Origin: Gottfriedia endophytica
GTDB taxonomy: Bacteria; Bacillota; Bacilli; Bacillales; Bacillaceae_G
NCBI RefSeq assembly: GCF_017814275.1
Contig: NZ_JAGIYQ010000005.1
Span: forward strand, 124,001 to 188,000
Direction: 5' to 3'
DNA length: 64,000 nt
In this document: positions 1-7,462 of the stretch, one piece after another
Layout of the letters: each line of letters begins with the position of its first letter
Position numbering within the stretch: position 1 is the stretch's first letter
Program-made: the position numbers and the translations under genes
The notes under the pieces: model-generated
What the model saw: the letters and a program-made list of their open reading frames with translations, nothing else
Database searches by the model: none
What the model was told of the DNA's origin: nothing

Positions 1-72
1 TAGAAATTATAAGCAAATACTAAGATGCTCTTTTATTCAATTAAATTGATTACTTTCGAAAACTTGATTATC

Positions 73-100
73 TTTACGTTTACTGTTAAAGTGATACTAT
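73..100 (+). promoter_or_regulatory. Putative sigma-A promoter of the cold-shock gene
   Basis: A TTTACG box (73-78) and a TACTAT box (95-100) are separated by 16 bases, which fits a vegetative promoter. It lies about 37 bases before the cold-shock start codon, so the 5' leader would be short. Only the spacing and box similarity support it. Confidence 0.45.
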
Positions 101-136
101 TAGTGAGTGTGTAAACCACTCTAGGAGGTAATAATA

Positions 137-337
137 ATGGAACAAGGTAAAGTTAAATGGTTTAATGCAGAAAAAGGTTTTGGATTCATCGAACGTGACA
201 ATGGCGAGGATGTATTCGTTCACTTTTCAGCTATTCAAAGTGAAGGATTCAAATCTTTAGATGAAGGCCAAGCAGTTACATTTGAAGTTGAACAAGGCCA
301 ACGTGGTCCACAAGCGACTAATGTTCGTAAAGCATAA
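137..337 (+). CDS. cspA: CspA-family cold-shock protein
   Basis: This 66-residue protein is a complete single cold-shock domain, the usual length for Bacillus CspB/CspD. The RNA-binding motifs RNP1 (KGFGFI, residues 13-18) and RNP2 (VFVHF, residues 26-30) are intact. Members of the family bind single-stranded RNA and DNA in the cytoplasm and act as RNA chaperones during cold shock and growth. The start is fixed by an AGGAGG site at 123-128. The gene stands alone between its own promoter and a strong terminator, so it is monocistronic. Which of the several Bacillus csp paralogues it matches cannot be decided here. Confidence 0.97.
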   Translation: MEQGKVKWFNAEKGFGFIERDNGEDVFVHFSAIQSEGFKSLDEGQAVTFEVEQGQRGPQATNVRKA

Positions 338-343
338 TTGATT

Positions 344-377
344 AAAAATAGACTCTATATCAGAGTCTATTTTTATT
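344..377 (+). terminator. Intrinsic terminator of the cold-shock gene
   Basis: AAAAATAGACTC and GAGTCTATTTTT form a perfect 12-bp stem with a 7-base loop followed by more T residues. It begins a few bases after the csp stop codon. Confidence 0.9.
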
Positions 378-485
378 TTTATTAAATACAATCCCCCGCT
401 ATTCACAGAAGAATATAGGATATAATTAAGTAAAGAAAATGGTTTAAAGTAATATAACATACAGCATTAGTATGCAAAAGGAAAA

Positions 486-660
486 TCATGAAAAGCATTT
501 TATTAACACCAAAGCAATAATCTCCACGGATAAACCTCCAATTAATAAATTAATCCATATTAACTTCTACTCTGTCACCATTCTTACCTACTTCAATCCA
601 ACTCCCCTTTCTTACTTTTCCAAACAAAAACCACCTATCCAGGTAGCTTTCAAAGAAATA
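486..660 (-). pseudogene. Possible decayed membrane-protein remnant
   Basis: Between the csp terminator and 879 there is no intact gene. On the minus strand one frame reads ...GKVRKGSWIEVGKNGDRV... to a stop near 541, and an overlapping frame continues with a hydrophobic stretch (INLLIGGLSVEIIALVLIKC) to a stop at 486. The two pieces would join by a single frameshift into the C-terminus of a membrane protein. No start or ribosome binding site is seen and the family is not recognised. The upstream part also overlaps a hairpin of the AACCACCT family (624-648), so this could be chance. Confidence 0.25.
624..648 (-). repeat. AACCACCTA hairpin-family member
   Basis: The sequence ACCACCTATCCAGGTAGCT folds into a short stem and is preceded on its left by AAAAA, giving a T run for leftward transcription. 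It is a diverged member of a hairpin family found at least six times in this window, but here no intact leftward gene lies to its right. Confidence 0.5.
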
Positions 661-878
661 TGAATTAACAAACAATATCTTACTTAGATAACATCTTAAA
701 ATTCTACAAATACTTAATAAACTATATTGCTATTCCAACTTTCTTTATCGTAAAAATGAGAAAACGCTAATTCTTTTACTTTTTTGTTTTTTTATCAATG
801 AAACATACTCCTTTACAAGGAGTATTAACTATTATAGCGAATATATATCACTTTAAAGATATCAAACGGAGGAAAACA

Positions 879-1061
879 ATGAAGATTAATACCTACCTTA
901 TTCAATTCGCTCTAACACTTATTATTATATTCGGTGGTACACTGCTGCTAAAGTATATCAAAACAAGCGAGATTTACATTGATCAATTAATTGGGACTAT
1001 TATCGGTATTATCATTTTAATTTCATCGACCTTGTGGAGGATACGTGCGAAACATTCATGA
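879..1061 (+). CDS. Small two-helix membrane protein
   Basis: A 60-residue protein beginning MKINTYLIQFA is preceded by GGAGG at 868-872, which places the start at 879 although the open frame extends upstream. It consists of two hydrophobic helices (about residues 5-24 and 36-53) joined by a short charged loop, ending WRIRAKHS. It is most likely a small inner-membrane protein. No family was recognised. The next small gene follows after about 50 bases on the same strand. Confidence 0.6.
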   Translation: MKINTYLIQFALTLIIIFGGTLLLKYIKTSEIYIDQLIGTIIGIIILISSTLWRIRAKHS

Positions 1062-1113
1062 AAAAGTAATGAAAGATAAAAACTTACTAATCTTTTGGAA
1101 CTGGAGAATTAAT

Positions 1114-1299
1114 ATGAATAAAAATAACGATGAAAAAAAGCCACTCACGGAGACAGAAGTTTTAGATGGTTGCTCAGGTTGTTTGTTAGTTGGTTGTTTA
1201 CCATTTACAATACTTATTTCCATCGTTTTAGGTACAGTTTTTTTCTACAAAGATCCCCTTCAAAATTTATTGTATATGGTTTATGACTTTATCTTCTAA
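1114..1299 (+). CDS. Small single-helix membrane protein
   Basis: A 61-residue protein begins MNKNNDEKKPLTETE after a GGAG site at 1103-1106; the longer open frame has no better start. A polar N-terminus (about 20 residues) is followed by a Cys-containing segment (CSGCLLVGC) and one transmembrane helix near residues 30-48. It follows another tiny membrane protein and may be cotranscribed with it. The function is unknown. Confidence 0.55.
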   Translation: MNKNNDEKKPLTETEVLDGCSGCLLVGCLPFTILISIVLGTVFFYKDPLQNLLYMVYDFIF

Positions 1300-1368
1300 C
1301 CAAAATATTTCAGTTGGACATTCCCTATCATCAAGACTAACTATTTCTTGTGATTAGCTTTCAAACAA

Positions 1369-1914
1369 TTACTCCTGAATAATTGGTCTACCATCTTTAT
1401 CAAAATACATATATTCAAAACTATAGCTATTGTCTTTCGATTTAGGAATATTGATCATTGAAACATATTTTTGACCTATACTGATTTCTTTTACTATTTT
1501 TTGGCTATTAACCTTTATAATGATTTTGGCAATATTATTTTCTTGATTAGTAATGAGTAATATTCTATATTTAGAATCTATATGATTTTCTAATAAAATA
1601 TGGAATAGTCCTAATGATTCACCTGAGCCATTTTCAGCATTTGTCCATCTATAATTACCTTGTTCGTTTTTTACAAATTGAATATAAGCAGGTCTATTAT
1701 TATATAGAAAAGCAACAAATCTATCATTCTTTATATCTACAATTTTTAATACTTCGATTAACTCTTTATTTTTATATGAATCAATTGATTGAATCACTTT
1801 TATAATGGACTTCTTATCATTTCCATATATTTGTGAATTTGATCTGTAATAAAAATAACAAATGAATATTATTAATATAATCGTGATAACAGTTCCTTTT
1901 TTGTTCATTATCAT
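1369..1914 (-). CDS. Hypothetical membrane-anchored or exported protein
   Basis: This 181-residue protein has an N-terminal hydrophobic segment (ITIILIIFICYFYY, about residues 10-24) after two lysines, which could be an uncleaved signal anchor. The rest is hydrophilic and probably extracytoplasmic, with many Asn, Lys and Ile residues and no recognisable motif. An AAGGAGG site at about 1921-1927 sits 6 bases before the ATG at 1914. The gene is in the same direction as the 171-aa gene to its right. No family was recognised. Confidence 0.65.
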   Translation of the reverse strand: MIMNKKGTVITIILIIFICYFYYRSNSQIYGNDKKSIIKVIQSIDSYKNKELIEVLKIVDIKNDRFVAFLYNNRPAYIQFVKNEQGNYRWTNAENGSGESLGLFHILLENHIDSKYRILLITNQENNIAKIIIKVNSQKIVKEISIGQKYVSMINIPKSKDNSYSFEYMYFDKDGRPIIQE

Positions 1915-2005
1915 TCCAAAACCTCCTTATAGTAATTCATCAGTGAATGCTTTAAAAGTCTTCAGAGGCTATTTATGCTAGATCAAGTTAAAATATAAAT
2001 TCATT

Positions 2006-2521
2006 TTATTTTGTTAAAAGTAAATAATAGTATTTTGCTGAATTTATTGATGAATCCAAGTCAACAAAAGTCACAATACTTTTAAAGAAAGCAAATCCTC
2101 CTAGTAAAATAATAAATATTAAAGCTCCCTTTGGAATTCTTACTTTCTTTTTCTTTAAGAATAGGAAACTGCCGACAATGATAAGTAAATAAAGAAGACT
2201 TGAAATTAGTTTGACTTTTTGCAAGCTTATCTGATTAACATCTCTTCTAAATCTGTCTAAACTCGTACCATTATTATTATTTTCTTTAAAATATGCAACT
2301 GAATCATTATGTCCAATTTTCCATTTAAATGGTTGTTGCTCTACATTTACTGAATAGTAATATCCTCCTGCGGTCCTCTCAAAATTCTTTCCTGAACTCC
2401 TATTAGCCAAACCACTAATTATTATGACAATTAAAATCACAAAAATAATTAATACACTCAAAAGAAACTTTTCTAACGTTTTTATATTTTTTTCTTCTTT
2501 GCTAAGAATTGTGTTCATCAT
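2006..2521 (-). CDS. Hypothetical membrane protein with three helices
   Basis: The 171-residue product has one transmembrane helix near residues 19-39, a polar extracytoplasmic loop of about 60 residues, and two further helices near residues 108-124 and 132-150. The ribosome binding site (GGAG) lies inside the end of the small upstream reading frame at 2526-2660, suggesting translational coupling. No catalytic motif or family was recognised. Confidence 0.65.
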   Translation of the reverse strand: MMNTILSKEEKNIKTLEKFLLSVLIIFVILIVIIISGLANRSSGKNFERTAGGYYYSVNVEQQPFKWKIGHNDSVAYFKENNNNGTSLDRFRRDVNQISLQKVKLISSLLYLLIIVGSFLFLKKKKVRIPKGALIFIILLGGFAFFKSIVTFVDLDSSINSAKYYYLLLTK

Positions 2522-2525
2522 TTTT

Positions 2526-2660
2526 CTACTCCAATCCGTTTAATAAAAAAGAGCAACTCGGCCTTTCCACTTTAAATACTATTTTATCGGCATTAGACTC
2601 TCCCATAAAAAGTCTTCTCGAATCACTATACAAACTTTCAACTTTTAAAATATTTTCCAT
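2526..2660 (-). CDS. Small 44-aa protein upstream of the membrane protein
   Basis: A short frame starts at the ATG at 2660 (MENILKVESLYSDSRRL) and ends with a TAG at 2526, only 4 bases before the start of the next gene. Its last codons contain the GGAG that serves the downstream gene. The protein is hydrophilic and unrecognised. It has a weak GGAG upstream (about 12 bases away). It may be a genuine small protein or a remnant of a longer gene; compact spacing favours a real ORF. Confidence 0.45.
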   Translation of the reverse strand: MENILKVESLYSDSRRLFMGESNADKIVFKVERPSCSFLLNGLE

Positions 2661-2821
2661 ATAACACCAGCTCCATGTACTATTCCAAAATAACATTTAA
2701 CTCTACTTTGAATGCAAATCCTCTATCTAGATATTCTATTCATAATTCAAAGAGTCCTTTACTTTTTGAAACAAAAAAGTTCAGTGATTTTATATTTTCT
2801 CACAAGGACTCCTTTTAAAAT

Positions 2822-3241
2822 TCAATCTAGATATTCCTCAGTTAATACTGGATTTAAATACCTTGCCATTCCTGTTTTAGTTTTTTTTAATCCAAATTTT
2901 CGGTAAAATTCTTCATTTCCTGTTGTAGAAATTAGATGAATGCATGAAACATTTTTCAGTTTCTCTAGTAAATATTCCATTATTCTTTTTCCGATTCCTT
3001 GCTTTTGATAATCATTGTGAACAACAACATCATAAATAGCAGCGTTAAAAACACCATCTGACATTGCTCGACCAATACCGACTACCCGATCATCAACTGT
3101 TACAATTGCAATGACATTACTTGATTCGAAAATTTGTTTAATAATCTCATTTGTATGCTTAGTCCAGCCAACAGAATGATAGACTTCCTTAATGTCATTC
3201 AGATTTAGATTTGAAACATTATTGTGTATTTGAAATTTCAT
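2822..3241 (-). CDS. GNAT-family N-acetyltransferase
   Basis: The 139-residue protein has the GNAT fold signature: a beta-4 segment (AAIYDVVVHNDYQ) followed by the acetyl-CoA pyrophosphate-binding loop QKQGIGKRIM (about residues 80-90). The C-terminal EEFYRKFGLKKT motif is also typical of the family. These enzymes move an acetyl group from acetyl-CoA to an amine of a small molecule or protein; the substrate cannot be inferred. Length is normal for a single GNAT domain. It is transcribed leftward, apparently alone. Confidence 0.88.
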   Translation of the reverse strand: MKFQIHNNVSNLNLNDIKEVYHSVGWTKHTNEIIKQIFESSNVIAIVTVDDRVVGIGRAMSDGVFNAAIYDVVVHNDYQKQGIGKRIMEYLLEKLKNVSCIHLISTTGNEEFYRKFGLKKTKTGMARYLNPVLTEEYLD

Positions 3242-3323
3242 ATTTCCTCTACAATTTCCCCGTTGTATTTACTAATCTTTTCTACACTATATTATTTAAT
3301 CCTTTGAAAATGATTTAGAGGTT

Positions 3324-3352
3324 CAAAAAAAATAGGACCGTTGAAACGGCCC
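3324..3352 (-). terminator. Probable terminator for a leftward transcript
   Basis: A GC-rich stem (GGACCGTT / AACGGCCC) with a 3-4 base loop is bounded on the left by a run of eight A residues, giving a T run for leftward transcription. It would serve the small leftward gene at 3622-3795. Confidence 0.5.
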
Positions 3353-3432
3353 CATTTTCCTATTAACCTTTTTTATATTTGCTTCTTTTCTTAAAGATTA
3401 TTGCTTTGAGATTATTAATTTTAAAGACAGAA

Positions 3433-3562
3433 GTTGATTACAATGGAAGGTTCGAGACTCCTGTGGGAATAGCGGGAAGGCTGAGACCCCGCAGGAGCGT
3501 ATGCGACGAGGAGGCTCAGCTCACGCCCCACGGAAAGCGCGCATCATGGAGTTGTAATCAAC
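3433..3562. repeat. 130-bp GC-rich repeat, copy A
   Basis: The element begins GTTGATTACAA and ends TTGTAATCAAC, so its ends are inverted repeats. The inside is far more GC-rich than the surroundings and carries nested inverted repeats (CTCCTGTGGG / CCCGCAGGAG, GGCTGAG / CTCAGC). The same 130-bp element recurs at 56538-56667 in the same orientation and at 54725-54854 inverted. I recognise this sequence type as a common intergenic repeat in Bacillaceae genomes. It encodes no transposase. The reading frame across it is not a gene. Confidence 0.9.
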
Positions 3563-3621
3563 TAACGTATTCTAAAATAGCTACAATGGATTCGAAAGCA
3601 GCCTTATATTTTTAGAAAATA

Positions 3622-3795
3622 TCAATGCTTTAAATAATATCCCCAAAGTAATAAAGGGGTGATAAGAAACGTATAAAGCACTATCTGAACAACAATTATA
3701 GGTTTTAGTTCTTTATAATCTTCTGACCAATACCGTGAAAAAAATGCGTAAATAACGATTTCAAATACAGGTCCAAACATGATTAACCATTTCAT
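3622..3795 (-). CDS. Small 57-aa membrane protein
   Basis: The frame starts at an ATG at 3795 (MKWLIMFGPVFEIVIYAFFS) and ends at 3622. It has two hydrophobic segments (residues 3-20 and 34-53) separated by a charged WSEDYKELKP loop, so it should span the membrane twice. An AAGGGGAG site lies about 13 bases upstream. It is immediately right of the 130-bp repeat and has a possible terminator beyond that repeat. No family was recognised. Confidence 0.6.
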   Translation of the reverse strand: MKWLIMFGPVFEIVIYAFFSRYWSEDYKELKPIIVVQIVLYTFLITPLLLWGYYLKH

Positions 3796-4053
3796 CTTAA
3801 AATCTCATTCTCCCCTTTGTATTTCTTAGCTGTCTAATTTCTTTCAATACTAATAGTTTAATAATTTATTATAGCATAACTTTTCCAACTAATCTGCATC
3901 CTCTTAAATAAGCCTTTAAACAAAAAATAAAAACTAAAATAAACTCCCTAAATTATTATTCAAAAATAATTCCCCAACGTTAATACATCAATTTTCAACA
4001 TAGTTCAAACACACTTTTACAAAAATTAAAAAATTTTAACAAAATTCTAAATA

Positions 4054-4083
4054 TTGTTACACCAAAATAAATTATGTTATAAT
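4054..4083 (+). promoter_or_regulatory. Putative promoter of the first LAT-type permease
   Basis: TTGTTA (4054-4059) and TATAAT (4078-4083) are separated by 18 bases. The surrounding AT-rich sequence, including TTAACAAAATTCTAAAT, is conserved in front of the paralogous permease at 12179, which supports a real regulatory region. Confidence 0.6.
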
Positions 4084-4125
4084 TTTTCTAATTTTTAACC
4101 ATTTTTTAAGGAGATGACCATCATC

Positions 4126-5463
4126 ATGGACAAAGAATCACATTTAAAGAAAAATATTGGCTTTTTCGTTTCAACTTCTTTGGTTATCGGAACTGTTATT
4201 GGTTCTGGGATTTTTATGAAACCTGGTATAGTGCTATCATCAACAGCTAATTCTACTATGGCTCTCCTAGCCTGGTTTATCGGTGGAATTATTACGCTAG
4301 CAAGTGGTTTAACCATTGCTGAAGTAAGCGTAAAAATTCCAAAAACAGGCGGACTTTATGTTTATTTAGAAGAAGTTTACGGTAAAATATGGGGATTCAT
4401 ATGCGGTTGGGTTCAAACACTTGTTTATGGACCAGCTATCATGGGGGCACTTAGTTTATATTTTGGGTCATTAGTGTCCAATTTTTTTGGTTTTCCTCAA
4501 AGCAGTAAACTGATGATTGGGGTAATCACTATTATCCTACTTGGAATTTTGAATTTACTAGGAACACAATTCGGAGGATTCATTCAAACTATAACAACAA
4601 TTGGAAAACTGATTCCTATTATTCTCATCGCAGTTTTTGGTATCTTTAAAGGTGATGTCTCAGTTTTTAATGCAGCGAGCGGAAGTTCACAAGCTACATT
4701 AAGCATGGGGGCTGCAGTTTTAGCAACGCTCTTTGCTTACGATGGCTGGATGAATGTAGGTTTTATGGCAGGAGAAATGAAAAATCCTTCAAAAACTCTT
4801 CCAAGAGCCATCATTTCTGGAATTGTAATTGTTATGATCGCTTATTTATCTGTCAATATTGCAATGTTTCATGTATTGCCTGCAAAAGAAATTGTTAAAT
4901 TGGGTCCTAATGCAGCAGCTACAGCAGCTTCTTCACTATTTGGTGCATTTGGTGGGAAAATTCTTGCAATCGGAATATTAATTTCAATCTTTGGATGCTT
5001 AAATGGAAAGCTTCTTACTTTCCCAAGAGTTACTTTTGCTATGGCTGAAAGAGGTTTTCTACCTGGTGCAAAGATTCTATCTAGTATTCACCCAAAATTT
5101 AAGACACCTGTAGCATCTACTATTCTTCAAATCTTACTTGCCATAATAATGATGATCTTTTGGAATCCTGACCGCCTTTCTGACATTGCAATGGTTGCTG
5201 TATTTTTATTTTATGGATTAGCTTTTAATGCAGTATTCTTGCTTCGAAGAAAAGAAAAGGGTCAAAGCTCTTTATATAAAGTACCGTTATATCCACTAAC
5301 TCCTATTATTGCTATAATCGGTACAATCTACATTATTGGAAGCACATTAATTAATGCTCCCGTTGATGCTCTAATTTCAGTAGGTATTGCATTAATTGGT
5401 CTACCTATATATTGGAAACTTAAGGGGAAAATTAAAAGTGACCAAGAGGTTAAAGCTAGCTAA
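4126..5463 (+). CDS. APC-superfamily amino acid permease (LAT/SteT-like)
   Basis: This 445-residue membrane protein has about 12 hydrophobic helices and the APC signature GTVIGSGIFMKPG in helix 1 (about residues 20-32), where substrate backbone groups are bound. The similarity is to Gram-positive L-type exchangers such as B. subtilis SteT (serine/threonine exchange), but the substrate is not shown by the sequence. The start is set at 4126 because AAGGAG (4108-4113) is well spaced from it, and the paralogue at 12179 starts with the same MDKE residues. The gene is flanked by its own promoter and terminator. Identity with the 12179 copy is very high over the whole length, indicating a duplication. 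Confidence 0.9.
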   Translation: MDKESHLKKNIGFFVSTSLVIGTVIGSGIFMKPGIVLSSTANSTMALLAWFIGGIITLASGLTIAEVSVKIPKTGGLYVYLEEVYGKIWGFICGWVQTLVYGPAIMGALSLYFGSLVSNFFGFPQSSKLMIGVITIILLGILNLLGTQFGGFIQTITTIGKLIPIILIAVFGIFKGDVSVFNAASGSSQATLSMGAAVLATLFAYDGWMNVGFMAGEMKNPSKTLPRAIISGIVIVMIAYLSVNIAMFHVLPAKEIVKLGPNAAATAASSLFGAFGGKILAIGILISIFGCLNGKLLTFPRVTFAMAERGFLPGAKILSSIHPKFKTPVASTILQILLAIIMMIFWNPDRLSDIAMVAVFLFYGLAFNAVFLLRRKEKGQSSLYKVPLYPLTPIIAIIGTIYIIGSTLINAPVDALISVGIALIGLPIYWKLKGKIKSDQEVKAS

Positions 5464-5546
5464 TTCTTGTAGATATTAATCCTATTATTCTGTTACTTTC
5501 CAACCATAGTCTTTTCGGGCGTGGAATAGATTTATTATTCGACATT

Positions 5547-5606
5547 ATCCTTCCTGCATTTACACAGTAAAATAGTAATACTGTCTATCTCAGGAAGGAT
5601 TTTTTG
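5547..5606 (+). terminator. Terminator of the first LAT-type permease
   Basis: ATCCTTCCTG pairs with CAGGAAGGAT across an AT-rich loop and is followed by six T residues. A related hairpin (AATCCTTC...GAAGGATT) follows the paralogous permease at 13563. Confidence 0.8.
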
Positions 5607-5834
5607 TATCTAACTATGCTATTTTTCATAGTATTCATCTAGTTTTTTACTAATATTATGAAATATTTACCTTTTTAAAAAAAATGTCGAAAATTATTTG
5701 AATAATTCTAAAACGTGTGATAACATAAAACCACTTAATCAATAACGATTAACGCAATTAATTGTCAGAATTTTCACTTTTTTATACAAAAACATGAAAT
5801 TATCTACAATGAGAATATTTCAGAGGTGGTATTT

Positions 5835-7241
5835 ATGAATTTATTTCGAAAAAAATCAGTCACTGGGGGTTCAACCAGTTCGCTTAATAAAGTTTTAGGT
5901 GCATTTGACCTAACAATGTTAGGAATTGGAGCAATTATTGGTACGGGGATTTTCGTTCTTACCGGTGTTGCTGCAGCAGATTACGCTGGTCCGGCACTTG
6001 TTTTATCGTTTATTATTGCGGGATTAGCTTGTACATTCGCTGCATTATGTTACTCAGAATTCGCTTCAATGATCCCAGAAGCTGGTAGTGCATACACTTA
6101 TAGCTATGTTGCTTTTGGAGAAATCATTGCTTGGATATTAGGTTGGGATATGGTACTAGAATATGGACTAGCTTCTTCCGCAGTAGCGAGTGGATGGTCT
6201 GGTTACTTCCAAAGTTTATTAGCAGGATTTGGGATACATTTTCCAACTGCATTAACTAGTGCATTTGATCCTTCAAAAGGTACATTTATCGATTTACCAG
6301 CCGTATTAATTGTTTTAGTCGTTACATTCATCCTAACTAGAGGTGTAAAAGAATCAGCAAAGCTAAACACAGTAATGGTAATTGTTAAACTAGCTGTTGT
6401 ACTTCTTTTCATCGCAATTGGCGTTGGATATGTTAAGCCATCAAACTGGACACCATTTATGCCAATGGGATTCTCAGGTGTAGCATCTGGAGCTGCAGTT
6501 GTAGTATTTGCTTACTTTGGTTTTGATGCTGTATCAACTGCTGCTGAGGAAGTAAAAAATCCTCAACGAAATTTACCAATCGGTCTGATTTCAGCATTAA
6601 CAATTTGTACAATCCTATATATTGTCGTTTCACTAATTCTGACTGGGATCGTACCATTCAACAAACTTGGTGTTAAAGACCCTGTTGCATTTGCTTTAAG
6701 TTTTATCCACCAAGATTGGGCAGCTGGATTTATCTCACTTGGGGCAATCATTGGTATTACAACTGTATTAATCGTAATGATGTTTGGACAAACTCGCTTA
6801 TTCTACTCGATTAGTCGAGATGGACTTCTTCCAAAAAAACTATCTAAGGTTAATGCAAAAACTCAAGTTCCAACTTTCAGTACATGGGTAACAGGTGGAC
6901 TAGTTGCAGTATTTGCTGGATTAATTCCATTAAATAAATTAGCTGAATTAACAAATATCGGTACATTATTTGCTTTCTCATCTGTATCACTAGGTATTTT
7001 AGTATTAAGAAAAACTCGCCCAGATATTAAACGAGGTTTCAAAACTCCTTGGGTTCCAGTTATTCCAGTATTAGCGGTAATATTTTGTGTATATTTAATG
7101 CTTCAACTTTCAGCGTTTACTTGGGAAGGATTCCTTGTTTGGTTAGTAATCGGTTTAGTGGTTTACTTTACTTACGGTTATAAACACAGCCGATTAAATC
7201 AAAGTAGCAGTCCGGAAAACAAAACAAATAAACCTGCATAA
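5835..7241 (+). CDS. APC-family amino acid permease (YhdG/YfnA-like)
   Basis: The 468-residue protein is an APC transporter of the cationic amino acid transporter branch, with the helix-1 motif GAIIGTGIFVLTG and about 12 transmembrane helices. It resembles B. subtilis YhdG (BcaP, branched-chain amino acids) and YfnA. It lies in the membrane and should import amino acids with protons. The ATG at 5835 follows an AGAGGTGG site; the upstream GTG in frame overlaps that site and is not used. It is a single-gene unit with a hairpin terminator, next to other amino acid transporters, but has a different subfamily from the 4126/12179 pair. Confidence 0.88.
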   Translation: MNLFRKKSVTGGSTSSLNKVLGAFDLTMLGIGAIIGTGIFVLTGVAAADYAGPALVLSFIIAGLACTFAALCYSEFASMIPEAGSAYTYSYVAFGEIIAWILGWDMVLEYGLASSAVASGWSGYFQSLLAGFGIHFPTALTSAFDPSKGTFIDLPAVLIVLVVTFILTRGVKESAKLNTVMVIVKLAVVLLFIAIGVGYVKPSNWTPFMPMGFSGVASGAAVVVFAYFGFDAVSTAAEEVKNPQRNLPIGLISALTICTILYIVVSLILTGIVPFNKLGVKDPVAFALSFIHQDWAAGFISLGAIIGITTVLIVMMFGQTRLFYSISRDGLLPKKLSKVNAKTQVPTFSTWVTGGLVAVFAGLIPLNKLAELTNIGTLFAFSSVSLGILVLRKTRPDIKRGFKTPWVPVIPVLAVIFCVYLMLQLSAFTWEGFLVWLVIGLVVYFTYGYKHSRLNQSSSPENKTNKPA

Positions 7242-7309
7242 ATAAGGCAGATTAACTTCACACCGCTGTTCAAGTTAATTTGAGTAGATTTCTAACTTAT
7301 AAGTTTAAG

Positions 7310-7345
7310 CCCTTGGTTTTGCTAAACAGCTATGCCAAGGGTTTT
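7310..7345 (+). terminator. Terminator of the YhdG-like permease
   Basis: CCCTTGG and CCAAGGG form a 7-bp stem with an 18-base loop, followed by TTTTC. Confidence 0.75.
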
Positions 7346-7373
7346 CTGTAAATTCAGATTATGAACCATTAAA

Positions 7374-7404
7374 GATTGATCTCAATCATCGAACTAATCA
7401 TACT
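7374..7404 (+). promoter_or_regulatory. Putative proline-symporter promoter with overlapping palindrome
   Basis: GATTGATCTCAATC (7374-7387) is a perfect inverted repeat with a 2-base centre. It overlaps a possible -35 box (TTGATC, 7376-7381), which stands 17 bases from a weak -10 box (CATACT, 7399-7404). A repressor bound here would block transcription of the symporter gene. Confidence 0.4.
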
Positions 7405-7462
7405 AGCACTTTTTTTGCAAAAAAAAATCAAATAAAAAGTTATAAAAAATGGGGGGATTAAC

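Noticed and set aside
3379-3615. 78-codon frame through the 130-bp repeat copy A
   Set aside because: It lies inside a non-coding structured repeat that recurs twice elsewhere with different frame properties and has no ribosome site.
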